In this document: piece after piece, positions 10,691 to 21,886 of the stretch | How the letters are laid out: each line of letters starts with the position of its first letter | How positions within the stretch are numbered: the first letter of the stretch is position 1 | Source: Mercurialis annua | Lineage: Eukaryota > Streptophyta > Magnoliopsida > Malpighiales > Euphorbiaceae | Reading direction: 5' to 3' | DNA length: 64,000 nucleotides | Assembly: GCF_937616625.2 (NCBI RefSeq) | Contig: NC_065570.1 | Span: forward strand, 35,657,665 to 35,721,664 | Position numbers and translations under genes: made by a program | The notes under the pieces: model-generated | What the model saw: only the letters and a program-made list of their open reading frames with translations | The model's database searches: none | Told to the model about the DNA's origin: nothing

Positions 10691-13600
10691 CTAGCGTCAT
10701 TTATAACGCGCACTTTGCGTAATATAACCTAACCATGCTTATGTAATCAAAACGACGCGTTAAATAGACTTGTCAAGCGACATACTAATCTACCGTCACT
10801 TTTAACGCACACTTAGCGTAATATAAGCTAACCATGCTTAGGTAATCGGAACGACGCGTTAAAGAGACTTGAGATGCGAGATACTAATCTAGCGTTACTT
10901 TTAACACACACTTTGCGTAATATAACTGAACCATGCTTATGTAATCGGAACGACGCGTTAAAGAGACTTGAGACGCGACATACTTATATAGCGTCACTTT
11001 TAACGCACACTTTGTGGAATATAACCTAACCATGCATAGGTAATTGGAACGACGCGCTAAAGAGACTTGTGACACGACATACTTATATAGTGTCCCTTTT
11101 CACGCACACTTTGCATAATATAACTTAACCATGCATAGTAATCAGAACGACGCGTTAAAGAGACTTGTGACGCGACATACTAATCTAGCGTCACTTTTAA
11201 TGCACACGTTGCGTAATATAACCTAAGCATGCTTAGGTAATCGTAACGCGTTAAAGAGACTTGTGACGCGACAAACTTATATGGCGTCACTTTTCACACA
11301 CACTTTGCGTAGTGTAAGCAAACATTGTTAGGTAATCAGAACGACGCGTTAAAGAGACTTGTGACACGACAAACTTATGAAGCGTCACTTTTCACCCACA
11401 CTTTGTGTAATATTAGCAAACCATTGTTAGGTAATCCGAACGACGCGTTAAAGAGACTTGTAACACGATATATTAATCTAGCGTCACTTTTAACGCACAC
11501 TTTGCGTAATATAACCTAACCATGCTTAGGAAATTGGAACGACGCGTTAAAGAGACATTAGACGCTATATACTAATCTATCTTCACTTTTAACTCACACT
11601 TTGCATAATATAACCTAACCATGCTTAGATAATCGGAACGACGTGTTATAGAGACTTGTGAGAGGACATACTTATATAGCGTCACTTTTCCATACACTTT
11701 ACGTAAAATAACCTAACCATTGTTAGGTAATCAGAACGACGCGTTAAAGAGACTTGTGAAGCGAGATAGCAATCTAGCGTCACTTGTAAAGCACCTTTTG
11801 TGAAATATAACCTTACCATGCTTAAGTAATCGAAACGACGCGTCAAAGAGACTTGAAATGCGACATACTAATCTAGCGACACTTTTAACACACACTTTGC
11901 GTTATATAATCTAACCATGCCTAGGTAATAGGAACGACGGGTTAAAGAGACTTGTGACGCGACATACTTATACAACGTCACAGTTCACGCACACTTTACG
12001 TAATATAACCAAACCATTGTTAGGTTAGAACAACGCGTTAAAAAGACTTGTGACGCGACATACTAATCTAGCGTCATTTTTAACACAAACTTTACGTCAT
12101 ATAACCATGCTTATGTAATCAGTACGACGCGGTAAAGAGACTTGAGACGCGACATACTACTAATCTAGCATCATTTTTCACGCACACTTTGCGTAATATA
12201 ACCTAACCACGCTTAGTAATCGGAACGACGCGTTAAAGAGACTTGTGATGCGACATAATAATCTATCGTCACTTTTAACGCACACTTTGCGTAATATGAC
12301 CTAACCATGCTTAGCTAATCGGAACGACGCGTTAAAGAGACTTGTGACGCAACATACTTATATAGCGTCACTTTTCTCGCACAGTTTCCATAATATAACC
12401 TAACCATTGTTAGGTAATAAGAACGACGCGTTAAAGAGACTTGTGTCGCGACATATAATCTAGTGTCACATTTAACGCACACTTTGCGTAATATAACAAA
12501 ACCTTGCTTAGGTTATCGAAACGAGAGGTTAAAGAGACTTGCGACGCGACATACTTATCTAGCGTTACTTTTCACGCACACTTTGCGTAATATAACTTAA
12601 CCATGATTATATAATCGGAACGCGGCGTTAAATAGACTTGTCATGCGATATACTAATCTACAGTCACTTTTAACTAACACTTATCATAATATAACCGAAC
12701 AATGCATAGGTAATCAGAACGGCGCGTTAAAGAGATTTGAGACGCGACGTACTAATCTAGCGTCACTTTTAACACACACTTTGTGTTATACAACCCAACC
12801 ATGCTTATATAATCGGAACGACACGTTAAAGAGAGTTGAGACGCAACATACTTATAACGCGTCACTTTTAACGCACACTTTGCTGAATATAGCCTAACCA
12901 TGCATAGGTAATTGGAACGACGCGTTAAAGAGACTTGTGACACGACATACATATATATTGTCCCTTTTCACGCACACTTTGCATAACATAACCTAACCAT
13001 GCATAGGTAATCAGAACGATGCGTTAAAGAGACTTGTGACACGACATACATATATATTGTCCCTTTTCACGCACACTTTGCATAACATAACCTAACCATG
13101 CATAGGTAATCAGAACGATGCGTTAAAGAGACTTGTGATGCGACATACTAATCTAGCATCACTTTTAACGCACACTTTGCGTAATATAACCTAAGCATGC
13201 TTAGGTAATCGGAACGACGCGTTAAAGAGACTTGTGACGCGACATACTTATATAGCGTTACTTTTTATGCACACTTAGCATAATATAAGCAAACCATTGT
13301 TAGATAATTAGAACGACGCATTAAAGAGACTTGTAACGTGAAATAGTAATCTAGCGTCGCTTTTAACGCACACTTGGCGTAATATAACCTAACCATGCTT
13401 AGGTAATCGGAACGACGCGTTAAAGAGACATGTGACGCGATATACTAATCTATCGTCACTTTTAACTCACACTTTGCGTAATATAACCTAACCATGCTTA
13501 GCTAATCGGAACGACGCATTAAAAAGACATGTGACTCGAACTACTAATCTAGCGTCACTTGTAACACATCTTTTGCGTAATATAACCTAACCATGCTTAG

Positions 13601-15892
13601 GTAATCGGAACAACGAGTCAAAGACACTTAAGACGCGACATACTAATCTAGCGACACTTTTAACACACACTTTGTGTTATATTACTTAACCATACTTAGG
13701 TAATCGGAACGACGCATTAAAGAGACTTGAGACGCGACATGCTAATCTAGCGTCACTTATAACGCACACTTTGCCTATTATAACCAAACCATGCTCAGGT
13801 AATCGGAACGACGTGTTAAAATGACTTGTGACGCGACATACATATACAGCGTCACAGTTCACGAACACTTTACGTAATATAACCTAACCATTGTTAGGTC
13901 AGAACGAAGCGATAAAAAGAATTGTGACGCGATATACTAATCTAGCATCACTTTTAACAAACACTTTGCGTCATATAAACTAACCATGCCTAATAGGAAA
14001 GATACTTGAGACGCGACATAGTACTAATCTAGCATCACATTTCACGCACACTTTGCGTAATATAACCTGACCACGCTTAGGCAATCAGAACGACGCGTTA
14101 AAGAGACTTGTGACGTGACATACTACTAATCTAGTCTCACTTAAAAACGCACACTTTGCGTTATATAACCTAACCATGCCTAGGTGATTGGAACGGCGCG
14201 TTAAAGAGTCTTGTGACACGACATAATAATCTAGCGTCACTTTTAACGCACACTTTGCATAATATAACCTAACCATTGTTACGTAATCGGAACGACGCGT
14301 TTGTGACGCGACATATTTGTATAGCGTCACTTATCACGCACACTTTGCGTAATATAACCAAACAATTGTTAGGTAATCAGAACGACGCATTAAAGAGACT
14401 TCTAACGCGACAACCTAATCTAGCGTCACGTTTAAGGCACACTTTGCGTAATATGACGGAACCATGCTTAGGTAATCGGAACGACGCGTAAAAGAGACTT
14501 GTGAAGCGACATAATAATCTAGCGTCACTTTTCACGCACACTTTGCGTAACATAATCTAACCATGACTAAGTAATCATAACGACGCACTAAAGAGACTTG
14601 TGACGCGAATCTTGTCTCACTTTTAACGCAGACTTTGCGTAATATAACCTAACCATGCTTAGGTAATCGGAACAACGCGTTAAAGAGACTTAAGACGCGA
14701 CATACTAATATAATATCGCTTTTCACGCGCACTTCTCGTAATATAACCTAACCACGCTTAGGTAATCGGAACAACGCGTTAAAGAGACTTGTGACGCGAC
14801 GTACTACTAATCTAGCGTCACTTTTAATGCACACTTTGCATTATATAATCTAACCATGCCTAGGTAATCGGAACGACTCATTAATAAAACTTGTGACGCG
14901 ACATAATAATCTAGCATCACTTTTCACGCACACTTTGCGTAATATAATCTAACCATGCTTAGGTAATCAGAACGACGCGTTAAAGAGACTTTTGACGCAA
15001 CATACTACTAATCTAGCGTCACTTTTAACGCACACTTTGCATTATATAACTCTAACCATGCTTAGGTAATCGGAACGACGCGTTAAAAAGACTTGTGACG
15101 CGACATACTTATTTAGCGTCACTTTTCAAGCACACTTTGCATAACATAACCTAACCATTAGGTAATCAGAACAACGCGTTAAACAGACTTGTGACGCGAC
15201 ATAACAATCTAGCGTCACTTTAACGTACACTTTACATAATATAACCAAACCATGCTTAGGTAATCAGAACGACGCTTTAAAGATACTTGTGGCGTGACAT
15301 ACTTATCTAGCGTCACTTTTCACGCGCACTTTGCGTAATTTAACATAACCATGCTTAGGTAATTGGAACGACGCGTTTAAGAACTTGTGCCGCGACATAC
15401 TAATCTTGCATCACTTTTCACGCACACTTTACGTAATATAATCAAACCATGCATAGGTAATCGGAACGACGCATTAAAGAGACTTGTAACACGACATACT
15501 GCTAATCTAGCGTCATATAACCTACCCATGCTTAGGTAATCGGAACGATGCGTTAAAGAGACTTGTGAGGCGACATACTTATCTATCTTCACTTTTCACG
15601 CACACTTTGCATAATATAACCTAAACCATGAATAGGTAATCGGAACGACGCGTTAAAGAGACTTGTGACGCGACATAATAATCTAGCGTCACTTTTAAGG
15701 CACACTTTGCGTAATATAACCTAACCATGCTTAGGTAATCGGAACGACGTGTTAAAGAGACTTGTGATGCGACATAACCATGGTAATCGAAACGACGTGT
15801 TAAAGAGACTTGAGACGCAACATACTAATCTAGCGTCACTTTCACGCAAACTTTGAATAATATGACCTAACACTTTTCACGCAAACTTTGCA
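10691..15892 (-). repeat. 99-bp satellite array, type B, with 1.87-kb higher-order repeat
   Basis: Reverse-oriented units that mostly lack the 48-bp insert until 15773. They carry B-type variants: GACTTGTGACGCGACATAC instead of GACTTGAGACGCG, CATACTTATATAGCG, and CATACTACTAATC. Marker variants recur in the same order: TTTGTGGAATAT/TTTGCTGAATAT at 11011 and 12880, CCATTGTTAGGT followed by a shortened GAACG at 12016 and 13889, and CCACGCTTAG at 12201 and 14070. Every pair is 1869-1873 bp apart, a higher-order repeat of about 19 monomers. The last 120 bp return to type A before the strand switch. Confidence 0.85.
12925..13122 (-). repeat. Identical tandem duplicate of a satellite monomer
   Basis: The units 12925-13023 and 13024-13122 appear identical base for base over 99 bp. 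They include the rare CATACATATATATTGTCCC and TTTGCATAACATAACC variants. In an array where neighbours are usually diverged at 10 percent or more, this is a very recent local event, or an assembly artefact. The corresponding position of the related block (about 30310-30440) has one copy only. Confidence 0.85.
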
Positions 15893-18331
15893 TAGTATGT
15901 CGCGTCACAAGTCTCTCTAACGCGTATTTCTGATTACCAAAGCGTGGTTAGTTTATAGTACGCAAAGTGTGCATGAAAAGGATCAATAGATTAGTATGTC
16001 GCGTCTCAAGTCTCTTTAACGCGTCGTTCCGATTACATAAGCATGGTTAGGTTATATTAGGCAAAGTGTGCGTGAAAAGTGACGCTAGATTAGAATGTCG
16101 CGTCTCAAGTCTCTTTAACGCGTCGTTCTGATTACCTAAGCATGGTTAGGTTATATTACGCAAACTGTGCGTGAAAAGTGACTATAATTATATCACGTCA
16201 CACGTCTATTTAACGCGTAGTTCAGATTAACTAAGCATTGTTAGGTTATATTACGCAAAGTGTGCGTGAAAAGTGACTCTAGATTAGTATGTCGCATCTC
16301 AAGTCTGTTTAACGCATCGTTCCGATTACCTAAGCATGGTTAGGTTATATTACGCAAAGTGTGCGTGAAAAGTGACCCTAGATTAGTATGTCGGGTCTCT
16401 ATTCTCTTTAACGCGTTGTACCACTTACCTAAGCATGGTTAGGTTATATTACGCAAAGTGTGCGTGAAAAGTGACTATAGATTAGTATATCGCGTCACAA
16501 GTCTATTTAACGCGTCGTTCCGATTATCTAAGCATGGTTAGGTTATATTACTCAAAGTGTGCGTGAAAAGTGACAATAGATTAGTATGTCGTGTCACAAG
16601 TCTATTAAACTCGTCGTTTCGATTACGTAAGCATTGTTAGGTTATATTACGCAAAGTGTGTGTGAAAAGTGACACTAGATTAGTATGTCGCGTCTCAAGT
16701 CTGTTTAACGCGTCGTTCGGATTACCTAAGCATGGTTAGGTTATATTACGGAAAGCATGAGTGAAAAGTGACGCTAGATTAGTATGTCGCATCTCAAGTC
16801 TCTTTAATGTGTCGTTCCGATTACCTAAGCATGGTTCGGTTATTTGACGCAAAGTGTGCGTGAAAAGTGACAATTGATTAGTATGTCGCGTCACAAGTTT
16901 ATTTAACGCGTCGTTCCTATTACCTAAGCATGGTTAGGTTATATTACGCAAGCTGTGTGTAAACAGTGATGCTAGATTAGTATGTCGGGTTTCAAGGCTC
17001 ATTTATGCGTCGTTCCGATTACCTATGCATGGTTAGGTTTTATTACGCAAAGTTTGCGTGAAAAGTGACGCTAGATTAGTATGTCGTGTCTCAAGTCTCT
17101 TTAACGCGCCGTTTTGATTACCATGCTTATGTCCCGTCACAAGTCTCTCTAACACGTGGTTCTGATTAACTAACCATAGTTAGGTAATAGTACGCAAAGT
17201 GTGTGTCAAAAGGATCAATAAATTAGTATGTTGAGTCTCAAATCTGTTTACCACGTCGTTGCGATTACCTAAGCATGGTTAAGGTATTATGCAAAGTGTG
17301 CGTCAAAAGTGATAATAGATTAGTATGTCGCGTCTCGAGTGTATCTAACGTGTCATTCCAATTACCTAAGCATCGTATGGTTATATTATGCAAAGTTTGC
17401 GTAAAAAGTGACGTTAGATTAGTATGGCGCGTCTTAAGTCTCTTTAATGGGACGTTTCAATTACCATGCTCATGTCGCATCACAAGTCTCTCTAATGTGT
17501 TGTTCGGATTAGCTAAGCATGGTTAGGTTATATTACACAAAGTGTGCTTGAAAAATGACAATAGATTAGTATGTCGCATCTCAAGTCTAAACTATTTAAT
17601 GTGTCGTTCCGATTATCTAAGCATGGTTAGGTTATACTGAATGACAATAGATTAGTATGTCACGTCTCAAGGCTCTTTAACGCGTCGTTTGAATTACCTA
17701 AGCATGGTTTGGTTATATTATGCAAATTTTGGGTGAAAAGTGCCGCTAGATTAATATGTCGCGTCTCAAGTCTCTTTAACGCATTGTTTCGATTACCATG
17801 CTTATGTCGCATCACAAGTCTCTCTAACGCGTCGTTTTGATTACCTAAGCATTGTTAGGTTATGCAAAGTGTGCGTGAAAAGGATCAATAGATTAGTATG
17901 CCGCGTCTCAAGTCTCTTTAGCGCGTCGTTCCGATTACCTAGGCATGGTTATGTTATATTACGCAAAGTGTGTGTGAAAAATGACAATAGATTAGTATGT
18001 CGCGTTATATGTCTATCTAACGCGTCGTTCCAATTACCTAAGCACGGTTAGGTTATATTACGCAAGTTGTGCGTGAAAAGTGACGCTAGATTAGTATGTC
18101 GCGTCTTAAGGCTCTTTTACGCGTCGTTCCGATTACCTAAGCATGGTTAGGTTATATTATGCAAAGTTTGCTAGAAAAGTGATGCTAGATTAGTATGTCA
18201 CGTCTGAATTCTCTTCAACGCATTATTTCAATTACCATGCTTATGTCACGTCACAAGTCTCTCTAACGCGTCGTTCCGATTACCTAAGCATGGTTAGGTT
18301 ATATTACACAAAGTGTACGTGAAAAGTAATA
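15893..18331 (+). repeat. 99-bp satellite array, type A, forward orientation
   Basis: Forward array starting at the switch point near 15892, where CGCAAACTTTGCAT runs straight into AGTATGTCGCGTCAC. Long 147-bp variants recur near 17122, 17466, 17797 and 18234. The first interval is 344 bp, matching two 99-bp units plus one 147-bp unit (345). The block is interrupted by a MITE at its right end. Confidence 0.95.
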
Positions 18332-18613
18332 CTCCCTCCGTCCCAAATTGATACGCACTATTTGCATTTTCTTTGTCCCAAATTATAGGCAGTAATTTAT
18401 TGCTTGAATGTTTAATTGTCATATATACCCTCATTAAATATAGTTGAATGCATTGAAAATAACACAAAAGATGCTAAAAGACAAAATTGCTACTATAATA
18501 AATGAGAGTAAGTGTGGTATTTGTTTATAAATTTACTCATTTTATCTTGATAAGTACAATTTCTTAAGACTTGTGTTTGTGTTAAACTGCCTATCAATTT
18601 GGGACGGAGGGAG
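18332..18613. mobile_element. Stowaway-like MITE (Tc1/mariner type)
   Basis: A 282-bp element with perfect terminal inverted repeats of about 22 bp beginning CTCCCTCCGTCCCAAATT and ending in the reverse complement. It is flanked by TA on both sides (18330-18331 and 18614-18615), as expected for Tc1/mariner insertion, and satellite continues in phase across it. CTCCCTCCGTCCC is the well-known terminus of the plant Stowaway group. There is no coding capacity, so it would have been moved by a transposase supplied in trans. Confidence 0.95.
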
Positions 18614-21600
18614 TAATAGATTAGTATGTCGCGTCTCAAGTCTCTTTAATGCGTCGTTGCGATTACCTGAAAATAATTAGGTTATATTACACAAAAAGTG
18701 CGTGAAAAGTGAAACTAGATTAGTATGTCGCGTCTCAAGTCTCTTGAACGCGTCGTTTCGATTACCTAAAAATGGTTTGGTTATATTACACAAAAAGTGC
18801 GTGAAAAGTGACGCTAGAATAGTATGTCGTGTCTCAAGTCTCTTTAACGCATCGTTTCATTTGCCATGCTTATGTCACGTCACAAGTCTCTCTAACGCGT
18901 CGTTCCGATTACCTAAGCATGGTTAGGTTATATTAAGCAAAGTGTGTGTGAAAAGTAAAAATAGATTAGTATGTCGCGTCTCAAGTTACATTAATGCGTC
19001 GTTCTGATTACCTAAAAAGGTTACGTTATATTACACAAAGAGTGCGTGAAAAGTAAAGCTAGATCAGAATGTCGCGTCTCAATTCTCTTTAACGCGTTGT
19101 TCGGATTACCTAAGCATGGTTAGGTTATATTACGCAAAGTGTGCGTGAAAAGTGACGCTATATTAGTATGTTGCGTCTCAAGTGTCTTTAACGCATTGTT
19201 CCAATACCTAAGATTGGTTAGCTTATATTACACAAAGTGTGCGTGAAATGTGACGCTAGATTAGTATTTCGCGTCTCAAGTCTCTTTAACGCGTCGCTTT
19301 GATTATCGAGTGTGCGAGAAAAGTAACAATAGATTAGTATGTCGCGTCACAAGTGTCTTTAATGCGTCGTTCTGATTACTTAAGCATAATTAGGTTATAT
19401 TACGCAAGTTGTGACTGAAAAGTGACGCTAGATTAGTATCTCTCATTTCAAGGCTCTTTAATGCGTCGTTGCGATTACCTAAGCATAGTTAGGTTATATT
19501 ACGCAGAGTTTGCGTGAAAAGTGACGCTAGATTAGTATGTCGCATCTCAATTCGCCTTAACGCGTCGTTTCGATTACCATGCATATGTCGCGTCACAAGT
19601 CTCTCTAACGCGTTGTTCTGATTACCAAAGCATGGTTAGGTTATAGTACGCAAAGGGTGCGTGAAAAGGATCAATAAATTAGTATGTCGCGTCTCACGTC
19701 TCTTCATGTGTCGTTCTGATTACGTAAGCATGGTTAGGTTATATTACGCAAAGTGTGCGTGAAAAGTGATGGTAGATAAGTATGTTGCGTCACAAATCTC
19801 TTTAACGCGTCGTTTCGATTACCTAAGCATGGTTAGACGCTAGATTAGTATGTCCAGTCTCAAATCTCTTTAACGCGTTGTTCCGATAACCTAAGCTTGG
19901 TTAGGTTATATTACGCAAAGTGTGCGTAAGAAGTGAGTCTAGGTTAGTATGTTTCGTCTTAAATCTCTTTAACGCATCGTTTTGATTACCATGCTTATCT
20001 CGCGTCACAAGTCTCTTTCCAATTACCTAAGCATGTTTAGGCTATATTTCGCAAAGTGTGCGAGAAAGTGACGCTTGATTAGTATGTCGCGTCTCAAGGC
20101 TCTCTAACGAGTCTTTCTGATTTCCTAAGCAGGGTTAAGTTATACTACGCAAAGTGTGCGTGAAAAGTGATGCTAGATTAGTATGTCGCATTTCAAGGCT
20201 CTTTAACGCGCCATTCCGATTAACTAAGCATTGTAAGGTTATATTAGGCGAGGCGTGCGTGAAAAGTGACGCTAGATTAGTATGTCGCGTCTCAAGTCTT
20301 TTTAACGCGTCGTTTGGATGGTATGCTTATGTCGCGTCGCAAGTTTCTTTAACGCGTCATTTCGATTACCATGCTTATGTCGCGCCCCAAGTTTCTCTAA
20401 CGCGTCGTTCCAATTACCAAAATGTTAGGTTATAGTACAAAGTGTTCGTAAAAAGGATATATAGATTAGTATGTCGCGTTTCAAGTCTCTTTCACGCGTC
20501 GTTCCGATTACCTAAGCATGGTTAGGTTATATGACGCAAAGTGTGCATGAAAAGTGACGCTGGATTAGTATGTCCAGTCTCAAGTCTCATTAACGCGTTG
20601 TTCCGATTACCTAAGTATGGTTAGGTTATATTACGCAATGTGTGCGTAAACAATGACGCTCAATTAATATGTTTCGTCTCAAATCTCTTTAACGCATCGT
20701 TTTGATTACCATGCTTATCGCGCAATTCTTTCACGCGTCGTTCCGATTACCTAAGCTTGGTTAGGTTATATTACGCAAAGTGTGCATGAAAGTGACATGA
20801 GTATGTCGTGTCTCAAATCTCTCTAACGCGTCATTCCGATTTCCTAAGTTATATTACACAAAGTGTGCGTGAAAAGTGACGCTAGATTAGTATGTCGCGT
20901 CTCAAGTCTCTCTAACGCGTCCTTCTGATTACCTAAGCATAAGCATGGTTAGGTTATATTACGCAAAGTGTTCGTCAAAAGTGACGCTAGATTAATATTG
21001 CATATCTCAAGACTCTTTAACGCATCGTTTCGATTACCATACCTATGTCGCGTCACAAGTGTCTAACTACCTAAGAATGTCGCGTCTCAAGTCCATTTAA
21101 CGTGTCGTTCCAACTAGCTAAGCATGGTTAGGCTATATTACGCAAAGTGTGCGAGCAATATGACAATAGATTAGTATGTCGCGTCTTAAGTCAATCTAAC
21201 GCGTCGTTCTAATTACCTATGCATGGTTAGGTTATATTAGACAAAGTGTGCGTGAAAAGTGACGCTAGATTAGTATGTCGCATTTCAAGTCTCTTTAACG
21301 CGTCGTTCCGATTACCTAAGCATGGCAAGGTTATATTACGCGAGGTGTGCGTGAAAAGTGACGCTAGATTAGTATGTCGAGTATCAAGGCTACTTAACGC
21401 GTCGTTCCGGTTACCTAAGCATTGTTAGCTTATATTATATATAGTTTGCGTGAAAAGTGACGCTAGATTAGTATGTCGCGTCTCAAGTCTCTTTAACACG
21501 TCGTTTCGATTACCATGCTTATGTCGCGTCACAAGTCTGTCTAACGCGTCGTTTTGATTACCTAAGAATGGTTAGGTTATAGTACGCAAAGTGTGTGTGA

Positions 21601-21740
21601 AAAGTACCAATAAAATAGTATGTCGCGTCTCAAGTCTCTTTAATGCGTCGTTCCGATTACCTAAGCATGGTTAGGTTATATTACGCAAAGTGTGTGTGAA
21701 AAGTAACAATAGATTAGTATCTCGCGTCTCAAGTCTATTT
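18614..21740 (+). repeat. 99-bp satellite array, type A, forward orientation
   Basis: Continuation of the forward array. The 48-bp duplicated segment occurs near 18867, 19573, 19987, 20706, 21032 and 21514, and twice in tandem at about 20313 and 20370. Several units are truncated (for example near 19300, 20020 and 20800). Short open frames of 60-93 residues here are translations of the 99-bp period (33 codons) and are not regarded as genes. Confidence 0.95.
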
Positions 21741-21886
21741 AAAAAAAAAGGTTGGCGGTTTTTTTTTGAAATTTGGGGTAGAGGTGAAAAAAAAAGACAA
21801 CGTCAAGGGTATATGTGATATTTTTCCTAGGTCAGGGTATAAACGAAATAAAGATTAAAGGTGAGGATTTTTTAAGTAATTAAGCC
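21741..21886. mobile_element. Short MITE-like insertion or fragment (146 bp), family unknown
   Basis: The satellite breaks off after AAGTCTATTTA and resumes at TTCTGATTACC, with about 8 bp of monomer missing. The insert is AT-rich with A-runs (AAAAAAAAAGG, GTGAAAAAAAAAG) and ends TTTTTTAAGTAATTAAGCC. Read in reverse that end is GGCTTAATTACTT, reminiscent of the GGCTTAAATGCA end of the MITE at 46930-47249. No matching inverted repeat is seen at the other end, so it may be one end of a truncated element. Confidence 0.45.
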
